Assembly (NCBI GenBank): GCA_947499555.1
Contig: CANMOU010000001.1
Location: 434,001 to 498,000, forward strand
Length of the DNA: 64,000 nt
Reading direction: 5' to 3'
Source: an uncultured Roseovarius sp.
GTDB taxonomy: Bacteria > Pseudomonadota > Alphaproteobacteria > Rhodobacterales > Rhodobacteraceae
Below are positions 33,802 through 42,808 of the stretch, one piece after another. The translations under genes were made by a program, and so were the position numbers. Position 1 is the stretch's first letter, and every line of letters begins with the position of its first letter. The notes beneath the pieces are model-generated. The model was not told the origin of the DNA. It saw nothing but the letters and a program-made list of their open reading frames with translations, and did not search any database.

Positions 33802-34596
33802 ATGAACCAATCTGATATTGTCGAAACCGCGCATGCGATGGCAGATGCGGCACGCGATGCGATCCTGCCGTGGTTTCGCTCGGGCGATATCGGCGTCGAG
33901 AACAAGGCCGATGCCACGCAATCCTATGATCCTGTCACCCACGCGGATCGTGCGGCGGAAAAGGCGATGCGGGCCGTGCTTGCCGAACGCCGTCCGGATG
34001 ACGCGATCCTTGGCGAGGAATTCGGCGCCAGCAGCGGACGCACCGGCCTGATCTGGGTTCTTGATCCGATCGACGGAACACGTGGGTTTGTGTCTGGGAC
34101 ACCCACATGGGGGGTTCTTATTGCGCTCTCTGATGATAACGGGCCGGTCTATGGCCTCATTGATCAGCCCTATATCGGAGAGCGGTTCGAAGGCGGGCTT
34201 GGACGCGCCGAAATGGTTGGGCCGAGGGGACGTCAGCCGCTTAACACGCTAGGCAATCGCGCCTTGAGCGAAGCGGTGGTTTTCACCACTTTTCCGGAAG
34301 TCGGCACCAAAGCCGAAGCGGCAGCCTTTCGCGCCGTGGCGCAGCGGGCGCAATTCGCCCGTTACGGGATGGATTGTTATGCCTATGCCCTTTTGGCTGC
34401 AGGGCAGGTTGATCTGGTGATCGAGGCCGGTCTGAACGCATATGATATTCAGGCGCCAATTGCTGTGATCCACTCGGCCGGCGGGATCGTGACCGATTGG
34501 CAGGGTGGGCCTGCCCATCATGGCGGACAGGTCGTGGCGGCGGCCGGGCGCATGCAGCATCGGGCGGCACTGGAGATATTGGCTGAGTATTCGTAA
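33802..34596 (+). CDS. hisN: Inositol-monophosphatase-family protein, probably histidinol-phosphatase
   Basis: The 264-residue Mg-dependent phosphatase has metal motifs DPVTHADRAAE near 43-53, GEEFG (about 72), WVLDPIDGTRGFVSG (about 90-104) and GLNAYDIQAPIAVIHSAGG (about 210-230). The last segment, with its central A-Y-D-I-Q, matches the HisN type rather than SuhB or CysQ. It would dephosphorylate L-histidinol phosphate. No other his gene is nearby, so the assignment rests on motif style alone. A PraR-like gene precedes it; the coupling is not obviously meaningful. Confidence 0.75.
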   Translation: MNQSDIVETAHAMADAARDAILPWFRSGDIGVENKADATQSYDPVTHADRAAEKAMRAVLAERRPDDAILGEEFGASSGRTGLIWVLDPIDGTRGFVSGTPTWGVLIALSDDNGPVYGLIDQPYIGERFEGGLGRAEMVGPRGRQPLNTLGNRALSEAVVFTTFPEVGTKAEAAAFRAVAQRAQFARYGMDCYAYALLAAGQVDLVIEAGLNAYDIQAPIAVIHSAGGIVTDWQGGPAHHGGQVVAAAGRMQHRAALEILAEYS

Positions 34597-34670
34597 GTGT
34601 CTGCCGCACAATCGCGCGAGCCCTACGGAGGGCGCTTTCTGTGAACGCCCACCTGGCTTAGAGTTAGGCC

Positions 34671-35123
34671 ATGATGATCCGCTTCCTGACCCTCGCGGCA
34701 CTTTCTTGGACGCTGACGGCAACCTTGCCAGCCGCGCAGGAGTTGCAGGATTTCGGGGCCTCTGCGAGCGTGTGGCTCAATGACTATCGCGCGTCCAATG
34801 ACAGATCGGCTGTCACCGTCTCGTCCCGTCTGACACAGGCCGCCGCTGTGCATGCGCGCGATATGGCCCGCCGCGGGTTCTTTAGCCATCAGGGGTCCAA
34901 TGGCAGTTCCGTCGCGGACCGGGCGCGAAAAGAGGGATATCGCTATTGCTTTGTGGCCGAGAACATCGCCAAAGGGCAAAGAGATCTGGGTGAGGTCCTG
35001 CAAGGCTGGTCACGATCCAAAGGCCATCGCCGCAACATGCTAAGCCGCGAGGTGCAGGAATTTGCGCTGGTCCGGGCGCCTGGCAATATCTGGGTCATGG
35101 TGATGGGGCGACCCGGCTGCTAG
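34671..35123 (+). CDS. Secreted CAP/SCP-domain protein
   Basis: The 150-residue protein has a signal peptide ending LPAAQELQ. The CAP domain follows: WLNDYRASNDRSAV, the metal-site His in AAAVHARDMARRGFFSHQGSNGSSVADRARKEGYR (quoted in parts), VAENIAKGQ, GWSRSKGHRRNMLS and FALVRAPGNIWVMVMGRPGC. Both conserved His of the CAP cavity (HARDM and GHRRN) and the Glu in AEN are present. Function in bacteria is mostly unknown. The 258 bases to the next gene hold no supportable gene. Confidence 0.85.
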   Translation: MMIRFLTLAALSWTLTATLPAAQELQDFGASASVWLNDYRASNDRSAVTVSSRLTQAAAVHARDMARRGFFSHQGSNGSSVADRARKEGYRYCFVAENIAKGQRDLGEVLQGWSRSKGHRRNMLSREVQEFALVRAPGNIWVMVMGRPGC

Positions 35124-35381
35124 GCGCCAGATCGCCCTCGAACCCAACAAAGGGGCGTGTCTCGACCGCCCACACACGTCACACACACCGTACTCATTAG
35201 GCGGCCGCACGACACATCGGCGGTTCTACGCCGACTTTGTGGCGTGAATGGGGGCAGATCACGGTGCGGCCAAGACGCTTTCGCGGCACCGGGCCACAAT
35301 GATTGACACCTGTGGGCCATTGCCGCGCGCGAAGGGCTGTGTCAGATCAAGGACAGGCGAATTGGCAAAGGGGAGGCCGCG

Positions 35382-36611
35382 ATGCAGCTTGGGATGAGAC
35401 CGCAGGCCGAGGAAAAGCTGGCAAAAGTCCGCGCCATGGTGCGCGACGAGATTGCGCCGCTCAATGCCGAGTACCACGCCGAGATTGGCAAGGGCGACCG
35501 TTGGCAATTCACGCCACGACAAACCGAGATCCTCGAGGGATTGAAAGCCCGCGCCAAGGCGGCCGGCCTTTGGAATTTCTGGCTGACAGATCATGACGGG
35601 GGGATGGATCTCACGACCGTGGAATACGCCTATTTCGCAGAGGAAATGGGCAAGACGCCTTTGGGGGCAGAGGTCTTCAATTGCAATGCGCCGGATACGG
35701 GCAACATGGAGGTCTTCGTAAAATACGGCACGGACGCGATGAAATCGCGTTGGCTTGAGCCGCTATTGGACGGGAATATTCGCTCGGCCTACCTGATGAC
35801 GGAACCCGATGTGGCAAGCTCGGACGCCACCAACATTTCAATGTCCTGTGTGCGGGATGGCGATGACTACGTGCTCAACGGCGAAAAATGGTGGGCCACG
35901 GGTGCAGGGGACCCGCGATGTGCGGTCTATATCGTGATGGTGCGCACCGGTGATGCCGAGATCTTGAAACATCAGCGCCATTCGATGATCGTCGTGCCAA
36001 GTGACAATGCGGGCATCGAAAAGCTTCGGCCGATGCAGGTCTACGGGGCCGACGATGCGCCGCACGGTCATATGCATATAAAGTTCACCGATGTCCGCGT
36101 GCCTGCCGAAAGCCTGCTTCTGGGCGAGGGACGGGGCTTTGAGATTGCTCAGGGTCGTCTGGGGCCGGGGCGCATCCACCATTGCATGCGCGCCATCGGT
36201 CAGGCCGAGGCGGCGCTTGAACTGATGTGCCGTCGCGCCCTGGAACGCCACGCCTTCGGCAAGCCACTGGCACAGCTTGGGGCGAATTTCGACATTCTGG
36301 CAGAGGCCCGCATGGAGATCGAACAGGCGCGCCTCTTGTGCCTCAAAGCCGCCTGGATGATGGATCAGGGCGATGCCCGCGCCGCAGCCCCCTGGATTCA
36401 CCAGATCAAGGTGGTGGCGCCGCGCATGGCGCTAAAAGTCGTGGACGAGGCGGTGCAGGTGTTCGGTGCAGAAGGCATTTCGCAGGATACTGAACTGGCT
36501 GCCATGTGGACACACCTGCGCACCTTGCGTCTGGCGGACGGGCCGGACGCGGTGCATCGCAGGCAAGTGGCACGGGCCGAACTACGTAAATACACTCAGG
36601 AAAAGCTCTGA
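35382..36611 (+). CDS. Acyl-CoA dehydrogenase (ACAD10/11-like)
   Basis: The 409-residue FAD enzyme has ACAD signatures: GLWNFWLTDHDGGMDLTTVEYAYFAEEMGKTPLG, YLMTEPDVASSDATNI, VLNGEKWWATGAGDPRC, and the C-terminal ERHAFGKPLAQLGANF and QVFGAEGISQDTELAAMWTHLRTLRLADGPDAVH (quoted in parts). This style (VASSDATNI, long C-terminal half) is that of ACAD10/11 relatives, which use branched or hydroxylated acyl-CoAs. The DmdC step of the DMSP pathway needs an acyl-CoA dehydrogenase; this gene lies 10 kb upstream of the sulfur cluster and is only a weak candidate. A hairpin terminator follows. Confidence 0.88.
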   Translation: MQLGMRPQAEEKLAKVRAMVRDEIAPLNAEYHAEIGKGDRWQFTPRQTEILEGLKARAKAAGLWNFWLTDHDGGMDLTTVEYAYFAEEMGKTPLGAEVFNCNAPDTGNMEVFVKYGTDAMKSRWLEPLLDGNIRSAYLMTEPDVASSDATNISMSCVRDGDDYVLNGEKWWATGAGDPRCAVYIVMVRTGDAEILKHQRHSMIVVPSDNAGIEKLRPMQVYGADDAPHGHMHIKFTDVRVPAESLLLGEGRGFEIAQGRLGPGRIHHCMRAIGQAEAALELMCRRALERHAFGKPLAQLGANFDILAEARMEIEQARLLCLKAAWMMDQGDARAAAPWIHQIKVVAPRMALKVVDEAVQVFGAEGISQDTELAAMWTHLRTLRLADGPDAVHRRQVARAELRKYTQEKL

Positions 36612-36640
36612 AAAATAACCCGTTGGTTTTGGGTATTTTT
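36610..36640 (+). terminator. Intrinsic terminator of the acyl-CoA dehydrogenase gene
   Basis: AAAAATAACCC (36611-36621) pairs with GGGTATTTTT (36631-36640) with one bulged A. It directly follows the stop codon and ends in TTTTT. Confidence 0.65.
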
Positions 36641-36715
36641 ACAAGAAAGAAGCCAGTCTCTGCAGACTGTTTTTCGGCCCTCGACAATGGCCCGGCGCAG
36701 CGTCTTAATGCCGCT

Positions 36716-37621
36716 ATGATGTCGGAGCAAAACGCACGGCCCGGCTGGGGCATTTTTTGGATGGTGGTGACGGGGCTGCATTTTGTCGGCGTCACAGCAC
36801 TGGTCAAGCTTTTGGGAACTCGCATTCCCGCGCCCGAAGCGGCGTTTCTGCGCTATGTGCTGGGGTTGGTCTTCCTGCTGCCCATGCTTGGCACGCTCAG
36901 CCGTCTGCGAATGGACCGGGGCACATGGGGCCTTTTCGCGGCGCGCGGTGTGGCGCATTCGTTGGGGGTGGGGCTTTGGTTTTTCGCCATGGCCCGGATC
37001 CCCATCGCAGATGTGACAGCGATGAATTACCTTTCTCCCATCTATGTGACACTTGGCGCGGCGCTGTTTCTGGGTGAGAAGCTTGCCCTGCGTCGCGTGC
37101 TGGCGATTTTGGTGGCGCTTGCCGGCGCTCTGATCATCCTGCGTCCAGGCTTTCGCGAGGTGGGACCAGGGCATCTTGCGATGATCTTTACGGCGATTTT
37201 CTTCGGCGCCTCTTACCTGCTGGCCAAAACGCTGTCAGAGCGCTGCAGCCCGGGGCTTGTGGTGGCAATGTTGTCGATCACCGTGACCATCGGGCTTGCC
37301 CCTGTGGCGTTGTCCAACTGGGTGACACCGACAGCCTATGAACTCTTGGTGCTCTGTGGTGTCGCGACACTTGCCACCGGAGGCCATTACACGATGACAC
37401 TGGCCTTCCGCGCGGCACCACTGGCCATCACGCAGCCGGTTACTTTTCTGCAACTGGTTTGGGCGGTGGGTCTGGGTCTTCTCGTCTTCGGAGAGCCATT
37501 CGACCCCTGGGTCATTTTCGGCGGGATGGTGATTGTCGCGTCAGTCAGCTTCATCAGTTGGCGCGAGGCGATTTTGAAACGTCGTGCTGTCACACCCAAT
37601 GTGACCCAGACGAAAGTCTGA
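36716..37621 (+). CDS. EamA-family (DMT) transporter
   Basis: The product is about 301 residues from the ATG at 36716. The open frame extends upstream to a TTG at 36623, but that stretch contains the terminator of the preceding gene. It has ten hydrophobic helices in two EamA repeats: LGTRIPAPEAAFLRYVLGLVFLLPM, YLSPIYVTLGAALFLGEKLALRR, and in the second half GGHYTMTLAFRAAPLAITQPVTFLQLVWAVGLGLLVFGEPFDPWVIFGG (quoted in parts). It probably exports a small metabolite or amino acid. It ends near a small A+T-rich region. Confidence 0.85.
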   Translation: MMSEQNARPGWGIFWMVVTGLHFVGVTALVKLLGTRIPAPEAAFLRYVLGLVFLLPMLGTLSRLRMDRGTWGLFAARGVAHSLGVGLWFFAMARIPIADVTAMNYLSPIYVTLGAALFLGEKLALRRVLAILVALAGALIILRPGFREVGPGHLAMIFTAIFFGASYLLAKTLSERCSPGLVVAMLSITVTIGLAPVALSNWVTPTAYELLVLCGVATLATGGHYTMTLAFRAAPLAITQPVTFLQLVWAVGLGLLVFGEPFDPWVIFGGMVIVASVSFISWREAILKRRAVTPNVTQTKV

Positions 37622-37626
37622 TCGCC

Positions 37627-37794
37627 TTAGCGCAGCTTGTCTTCAAATAGCACGAGAAGCTCGTCCCGTGTAATCGTCGGAACGGAATCGTAGCCTTGGT
37701 CAAATTGATCAGAGAATTGATCAGCTATGGGCAAACCAACGGCGGTCGCAAAGGCCCGCTGCGCCGAGAGGCTCAATTTGATCAGTTGAGTCAT
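37627..37794 (-). CDS. Small hypothetical protein
   Basis: A possible 55-residue protein from the ATG at 37794, with GGAGATGG upstream. The sequence is MTQLIKLSLSAQRAFATAVG, then LPIADQFSDQF and an acidic C-terminus VLFEDKLR. It shows no family resemblance and lies in a lower-G+C stretch. It is convergent with the EamA gene (6-base gap). The good ribosome-binding site is the main support. Confidence 0.35.
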   Translation of the reverse strand: MTQLIKLSLSAQRAFATAVGLPIADQFSDQFDQGYDSVPTITRDELLVLFEDKLR

Positions 37795-38114
37795 ATTCCA
37801 TCTCCACTCATCCCACACAGAGCCCCCGTTCCGGTGGAAGTACCGAAGCTCAATGTGCAGCAACAAGTCAGTCGATCAAGTTGTAGCCCTTTTGAACAAG
37901 TTAAACCCAAAGGGGAAAAGTGAATTAAAGCAGATATTTACATGGGGGTTCTATCGAAATGACGTGGCGTCACAAAGCCATGTTGGCCGAGAGCATTTTT
38001 TCCGCTTTGGCCACGAAGACGGTTGCGAGGTTTGGATTGTCTCTAACGGCCTATCAGTCGGGTGATTCAAAAGTGATTCATTTTTGTGCAAACATCGCCC
38101 AAGCTGTTGAAAAC
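37795..38114. other. A+T-rich intergenic stretch without a supportable gene
   Basis: These 320 bases are visibly richer in A+T than the flanks. One short plus-strand open frame (37853-38065) has no good ribosome-binding site or family pattern. I see no tRNA, repeat or insertion-sequence end. Confidence 0.5.
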
Positions 38115-38148
38115 AAAAAAACCCCCGAGGCCGCGCCCCGGGGGTTTT
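38115..38148 (-). terminator. Intrinsic terminator of the binding-protein gene
   Basis: On the minus strand the stem AAAACCCCCG / CGGGGGTTTT encloses a GC-rich loop and is followed by seven T residues. It lies about 20 bases beyond the stop at 38169. Confidence 0.88.
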
Positions 38149-38168
38149 GACTGCGAATTGCACGCGGT

Positions 38169-39725
38169 TTATGCGAAGGACCAGCGCTCGGCCCAGCGTT
38201 CGCCGTCCATATCCCAGTTCGAGCCCATCGCCTCTGGCGTTTTGAGCTTGTTGGATGTGGCGAAAACGTAGTTTGCAAACATCGGGATGATGACGCCGCC
38301 CTGGTTGGAGACGATGTCCTGCATTTCGTAGTACATCTCCTGACGTTTTGCAGCGTCCAGTTCGGCACGCGCTTCGACCATGAGAGCCTCGAACCGGTCA
38401 TGGCACCAGAAGCTGTCATTCCAGTCAGCCCCACAGCTGTAAGCGGTGGCAAACATCTGGTCCTGCACCGGACGACCCGACCAGTAAACGGCCGAGAAGG
38501 GTTTCTTCATCCACACGTCTGACCAGTAGCCATCGTTCGGCTCCCGCACGACCTTGAGGTCGATGCCCGCTGCCTTGGCGGAGTTCTGGAAGAGAACGCC
38601 CGCATCCACCGCACCAGCAAAGGCGGCATCCGCTGCCGAGAGGCTGACCTCAAGACTGTCGAGACCAGCTTCCTTGAGATAGAACTTGGCTTTGTCAGGG
38701 TCGTAGGTCTTCTGCTCAAGATCCTTGTTGTAGTAAAGCTGACCCTGGCCAACCGGAATATCGTTCCCAACCGAGCCGTAGCCGAAGAGAATTTTCTCGA
38801 CCATTTCTTCGCGGTTGATGGCGTATTTCAGAGCCTGACGCACATTGTTGTCGTCAAACGGCGCCTGATTGGTGGACATCGCGAAAGTGTAGTGCTGGGT
38901 GCCTGCCACCGAATGGATGGCGAGGTTCGCGTTGCGCTCCAGAAGGCCCACTGTCTTGAGGTCGACCCGGTCAACCACATCAACGTCGCCGGACACCAAA
39001 GCGGTTGTCCGCGCGTTCTGGTCCACAAGGGCCAGCATTTCGATGCTGTCAAAGAAGCCCACGCTGTCGCGCCAATGGTTCGGGTTGCGTTCCATTGAGA
39101 TGCTGACACCGAAGTTTTTCTCCTTCAGGATGTAGCTGCCGCAGCCGTCGCCGGATTCCCAATCAATAGTATCGTCTTTTGCCGGGTGGATGGTCAGGTG
39201 ATAATCCGACAGAATGAAGGGGAAGTCAGCGTTGCCGCCTGAGAGTTCGACCACGACATTGCCGCCATCGACCTTCATATTCTCGATCGGCGCTACAAGA
39301 GGACCCGCCGCCGAGGTTGAGTCTTCGCCGCGGTGGAAGTTCAGTGAGGCGACCACGTCTTCTGGTGTCAGCGGTTTGCCCGAGTGGAAGGTTACCCCCT
39401 CACGAATTTTGAAGGTCCAGGTTTTGGCGTCTGCAGTCGCTTCCCAGCTTTCGGCCAGCTCTGGTTGCAGTGAGCCGTCCGGGGCCACCTCGGTCAGACG
39501 ACCATGGATGGCAAATGCCATGCCGATGGTGAAGCCGTTTTCCCATGTGCCCGGGTTCAGCGTATCGGTGGTCTGGCCGTGGCCTTTACCAACACGAAGA
39601 TGCCCGCCACGCTTGGGCGCAGCATAAGCCGCACCGCCCAAGGGCAGGGTCGCTGCCATGGCCGTTGCAGCGGTTGTTTTCAGAAATCCACGGCGGTCAA
39701 GCAAGCCGCCTTTGATGATCGACAT
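38169..39725 (-). CDS. Tat-exported peptide/opine-type ABC transporter substrate-binding protein
   Basis: The product has 518 residues from the ATG at 39725, with GGGAG upstream. The N-terminus carries a twin-arginine motif LLDRRGFLKTTAAT and a hydrophobic Ala-rich region ending GGAAYAAP. The mature part is a family 5 extracellular solute-binding protein (SBP_bac_5): TLNPGTWENGFTIGMAF, LAESWEATADAKTWTFKIREGVTFHSGKPLTPEDVVASL (quoted in parts), and VRQALKYAINREEMVEKILFGYG. These bind peptides, nickel, or small organic solutes. No permease or ATPase gene follows here, which is unusual. It faces betI across 343 bases, so a choline-type or betaine-type solute is conceivable, but family 5 is not the usual one for betaine. 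Confidence 0.85.
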   Translation of the reverse strand: MSIIKGGLLDRRGFLKTTAATAMAATLPLGGAAYAAPKRGGHLRVGKGHGQTTDTLNPGTWENGFTIGMAFAIHGRLTEVAPDGSLQPELAESWEATADAKTWTFKIREGVTFHSGKPLTPEDVVASLNFHRGEDSTSAAGPLVAPIENMKVDGGNVVVELSGGNADFPFILSDYHLTIHPAKDDTIDWESGDGCGSYILKEKNFGVSISMERNPNHWRDSVGFFDSIEMLALVDQNARTTALVSGDVDVVDRVDLKTVGLLERNANLAIHSVAGTQHYTFAMSTNQAPFDDNNVRQALKYAINREEMVEKILFGYGSVGNDIPVGQGQLYYNKDLEQKTYDPDKAKFYLKEAGLDSLEVSLSAADAAFAGAVDAGVLFQNSAKAAGIDLKVVREPNDGYWSDVWMKKPFSAVYWSGRPVQDQMFATAYSCGADWNDSFWCHDRFEALMVEARAELDAAKRQEMYYEMQDIVSNQGGVIIPMFANYVFATSNKLKTPEAMGSNWDMDGERWAERWSFA

Positions 39726-40068
39726 ATTCAGTTCTCCCTGTCTTATGTGTCGGTTCATTCATATGTAAGTCTGTGCTGAGTTGTCGTTGTGTTGTGTCTC
39801 AATCCCCATTCCAAATGGCGTGCCACGGCGCGACCTGTCTATCGTCGCTACTCTGCTGTGTGACGCCATACTGTCCGTTTCAGCACTGCGCCGACAGGTT
39901 AGACGGCACATCCCAAACGATGCAACGGCAAACTGAGACCCGGTGCATCATCTTTTCGAGATTGCCGCATTTCAGGCTTTTGCTGTCGCGGTTGCGAGAA
40001 AATCGGTTATTGGTTGACGAGTCAATTAAAAAAGCCTACCGCGAAATAAAAGGCGCACGGGAGGTCTG
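39726..40068. promoter_or_regulatory. Divergent intergenic region with a BetI-like dyad
   Basis: The 343 bases between the binding-protein gene and betI contain TTGAC-GA-GTCAA at 40014-40025, an exact 5-bp inverted repeat in the A+T-rich ATTGGTTGACGAGTCAATTA. It lies about 45 bases ahead of the betI start, where an autoregulatory BetI site would be. GGGAGG precedes the betI ATG. The rest holds no supportable gene. Confidence 0.5.
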
Positions 40069-40656
40069 ATGCCGAAGATTGGGATGGAACCGATTCGACG
40101 CTCAGCGCTTGTTGAAGCGACGATTAGCGAGATTGGTGAGCAGGGGTCGCTCGATGTGACGGTCAGCCAGATTGCCCGCCGCGCGGGTATGTCGAGTGCG
40201 CTGGCGCATCACTATTTCGGTTCGAAGGAACAGATCTTCGCCGCGGCCATGCGCCATATTCTGACGCTTTACGGCGCCGAGGTGCGTGGTGCAATGATCA
40301 TGGCCAAGACCCCACGCGACCGGATCGAAGCCATCGTTCGCGCAAGTTTCGCACCTGCGCAGTTTCGGCCCGAAATGGTGGCCGCCTGGCTCAATTTCTA
40401 CGTTCAGGCGCAGAAATCGGCAGAAGCGCGCAGGCTTTTGCACATCTACCAGCACCGGCTGCGTTCCAATCTTCACCACGCCTTTCGCCAGTTGGCCCCC
40501 ATGGATGCGCGGACATTGACACGTGGTCTCGCGGCGATGATCGACGGTTTGTATATCCGCCAGGCGCTGCACAAGGCACCGCTGTCAGGCGAAGAGGCCA
40601 TCAACGTGCTCTTGCATTACATCGACACATCTCTGTCGCAGGAACCACACGAATGA
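40069..40656 (+). CDS. betI: BetI, choline-responsive TetR-family repressor
   Basis: The 195-residue protein has the TetR helix-turn-helix (ALVEATISEIGEQGSLDVTVSQIARRAGMSSALAHHYFGSKEQIF quoted in parts; the HTH is at about 30-53) in the form characteristic of BetI (ALAHHYFGSKEQI). The C-terminal ligand domain contains FRPEMVAAWLNFYVQA, also typical. BetI represses bet genes until choline binds. It is the first gene of the operon betI-betC-gst-betA, with four-base or one-base overlaps throughout. A dyad ahead of the gene may be its operator. Confidence 0.92.
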   Translation: MPKIGMEPIRRSALVEATISEIGEQGSLDVTVSQIARRAGMSSALAHHYFGSKEQIFAAAMRHILTLYGAEVRGAMIMAKTPRDRIEAIVRASFAPAQFRPEMVAAWLNFYVQAQKSAEARRLLHIYQHRLRSNLHHAFRQLAPMDARTLTRGLAAMIDGLYIRQALHKAPLSGEEAINVLLHYIDTSLSQEPHE

Positions 40657-42161
40657 CACGGCCTAACATCCTGATTTTCATGGTGGATCAGCTGAACGGC
40701 ACGCTCTTTCCGGATGGGCCGGCCGATTGGCTGCATGCGCCAAATCTGAAAAAGCTCGCGGCACGCTCAACCCGGTTTGCCAATGCCTACACCGCCAGCC
40801 CGCTTTGCGCGCCGGGCCGAGCGAGCTTCATGTCGGGTCTACTGCCCTCGCGCAGCCGGGTCTATGACAACGCCGCCGAATTTGCCGCCGACATTCCAAC
40901 CTATGCGCATCACCTGCGCCGCGCGGGCTACCAGACCTGTCTTTCCGGGAAGATGCATTTTGTTGGCCCCGATCAATTGCACGGGTTTGAGGAACGCCTG
41001 ACCACCGACATCTATCCGGCGGATTTCGGCTGGACGCCGGATTACCGCAAGCCGGGGGAACGCATCGACTGGTGGTATCACAACATGAGCTCGGTCACCG
41101 GTGCAGGCGTGGCCGAGATCTCCAACCAGATGGAATATGACGATGAGGTGGCCTACAACGCGACCCGCAAGGTGTATGATCTGGCCCGTGGCAAAGATGC
41201 GCGTCCGTGGTGTCTGACGGTGAGCTTCACGCACCCGCACGACCCCTATGTGGCGCGCAGGAAATATTGGGATTTATATAGCAATTGCCAACACTTATTG
41301 CCCGACGTTCCCGCAATGAGCTACACGGATCACGACCCGCACGCACAGCGGATTTTTGACGCCAATGACTGGCGCAGTTTTGACATCACCGAAGACGATA
41401 TCCGCCGCTCCCGCCGCGCTTACTTCGCCAATATCTCTTATCTCGACGACAAGATCGGCGAGGTCATCGAGGCGCTTGAAACCACAAGGCAAGAGGCCGT
41501 GATCCTCTTTGTCTCCGATCACGGCGATATGTTGGGGGAACGGGGCCTTTGGTTCAAAATGTGCTTCTATGAGGGCTCGTCCCGCGTGCCTTTGATGATT
41601 TCAAGCCCCGATATGACACCGGGTCTTGTCACCGATCCGGTGAGCACCATCGATGTCTGCCCAACGCTCTGCGCGCTCGCAGGCGCCGATATGGAAGAGA
41701 TTGCGCCATGGACCACAGGCGAAAGCCTTGTTTATCTGGGCCAGGGTGGGTCGCGGGATGCCCCTGTCGCTATGGAATACGCCGCCGAGGCCTCCTACGC
41801 GCCGCTGGTGTCGCTGCGTTATGGCAAATGGAAGTACAACCGCTGCGCGCTCGATCCTGATCAGCTCTTTGATCTGGAGGCCGATCCGCATGAGCTGACC
41901 AATCTGGCGGACAGGCCAGAGCATGCTGGCACGCTGAGCCAGTTGCGTGCCAAATCCGAAGATCGCTGGGATCTAGATGCATTCGACGCGCAAGTCCGCG
42001 AAAGCCAGGCCCGCCGCTGGGTGGTCTATGAGGCATTGCGACAGGGCGGGTATTACCCATGGGATTACCAGCCGCTGCAAAAGGCATCGGAACGCTACAT
42101 GCGCAACCACATGGACCTAAACATTGTCGAGGAAAGTCAACGCTTTCCGAGGGGTGAGTGA
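40653..42161 (+). CDS. betC: Choline-sulfatase
   Basis: BetC hydrolyses choline-O-sulfate to choline and sulfate. The 502-residue sulfatase has the formylglycine signature SPLCAPGRASFMSG, Cys near residue 52 (the usual choline-sulfatase motif is CSPSR; here CAPGR, still C-x-P-x-R). Other sulfatase metal residues are MVDQLNG at the N-terminus and VSDHGDMLGERGLWFKMCFYEGSSRVPL near 285-315 (quoted in parts). The C-terminal region carries the Trp/Tyr-rich tail WVVYEALRQGGYYPWDYQPLQ typical of the family. A sulfatase-maturing enzyme is not in the window. Confidence 0.93.
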   Translation: MTRPNILIFMVDQLNGTLFPDGPADWLHAPNLKKLAARSTRFANAYTASPLCAPGRASFMSGLLPSRSRVYDNAAEFAADIPTYAHHLRRAGYQTCLSGKMHFVGPDQLHGFEERLTTDIYPADFGWTPDYRKPGERIDWWYHNMSSVTGAGVAEISNQMEYDDEVAYNATRKVYDLARGKDARPWCLTVSFTHPHDPYVARRKYWDLYSNCQHLLPDVPAMSYTDHDPHAQRIFDANDWRSFDITEDDIRRSRRAYFANISYLDDKIGEVIEALETTRQEAVILFVSDHGDMLGERGLWFKMCFYEGSSRVPLMISSPDMTPGLVTDPVSTIDVCPTLCALAGADMEEIAPWTTGESLVYLGQGGSRDAPVAMEYAAEASYAPLVSLRYGKWKYNRCALDPDQLFDLEADPHELTNLADRPEHAGTLSQLRAKSEDRWDLDAFDAQVRESQARRWVVYEALRQGGYYPWDYQPLQKASERYMRNHMDLNIVEESQRFPRGE

Positions 42162-42808
42162 TGTTGACAATCTACGGGCGCGCGACCTCTTCCAACGTTC
42201 AACTGGTTATGTGGGCGGTGGGTGAGCTTGGACTGTCATACGAGCGGCTGGATTATGGGCATGTGTATGGCGGCTTGGATACGGATGAATTCGCCGCTCT
42301 TAATCCGCATCGCAAAGTTCCCGTTCTGAAAGATGGTGATCTGGTCGTATGGGAAAGCGCGGCGATCCTGCGCTATCTGGCGGCAACCTATGCCGACGGA
42401 GGGGCCTTCTGGCCTGCGGATCCAGTCGCTCGCGCGCAAATCGACATGTGGGCCGAATGGGGAAAAATGGCCATGTGCCATTCCTTTACGGTCCCGATCT
42501 TCTGGTCACGGGTGCGGACAGCCGCCACTGACCGTGACAAGGTTGCGCTTGCCAAGGCTGTCGCCCATTTCGACGATCTGACCCATGTTCTCGCAAATCA
42601 GCTTCAAGATCAGACCTTTGTTTGTGGAAATGATCTGACCACAGCCGATATTGTCATCGGGCATCTGCTCTTTCGCTGGTTTGATATTGATGTGCCGCGC
42701 AGCGCGAATCCTGCCGTCGAAGCGTATTACCAACGTCTGGCGCAACGCCCTGCCTATCGTGAACATGTCATGGTCTCATACGAGCCGCTGCGGGTGGAGG
42801 GCGCATGA
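42161..42808 (+). CDS. Glutathione S-transferase family protein
   Basis: The 215-residue protein has an N-terminal thioredoxin-like GST fold ([30 protein letters not shown]), with [27 protein letters not shown] forming the glutathione-binding VPVL-cis-Pro and ESxAI motif. The C-terminal helical domain contains [14 protein letters not shown]. The catalytic Ser/Tyr is probably in TSSN near residue 10. It overlaps betC (one base) and betA (four bases), so it is a full member of the bet operon, an unusual position. It may detoxify an aldehyde or quinone by-product of choline oxidation; this is inference. Confidence 0.88.
   Translation: MLTIYGRATSSNVQLVMWAVGELGLSYERLDYGHVYGGLDTDEFAALNPHRKVPVLKDGDLVVWESAAILRYLAATYADGGAFWPADPVARAQIDMWAEWGKMAMCHSFTVPIFWSRVRTAATDRDKVALAKAVAHFDDLTHVLANQLQDQTFVCGNDLTTADIVIGHLLFRWFDIDVPRSANPAVEAYYQRLAQRPAYREHVMVSYEPLRVEGA

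Noticed and set aside
37853-38065. Short plus-strand frame in the A+T-rich gap
   Set aside because: There is no good ribosome-binding site and no similarity; the composition looks non-coding.
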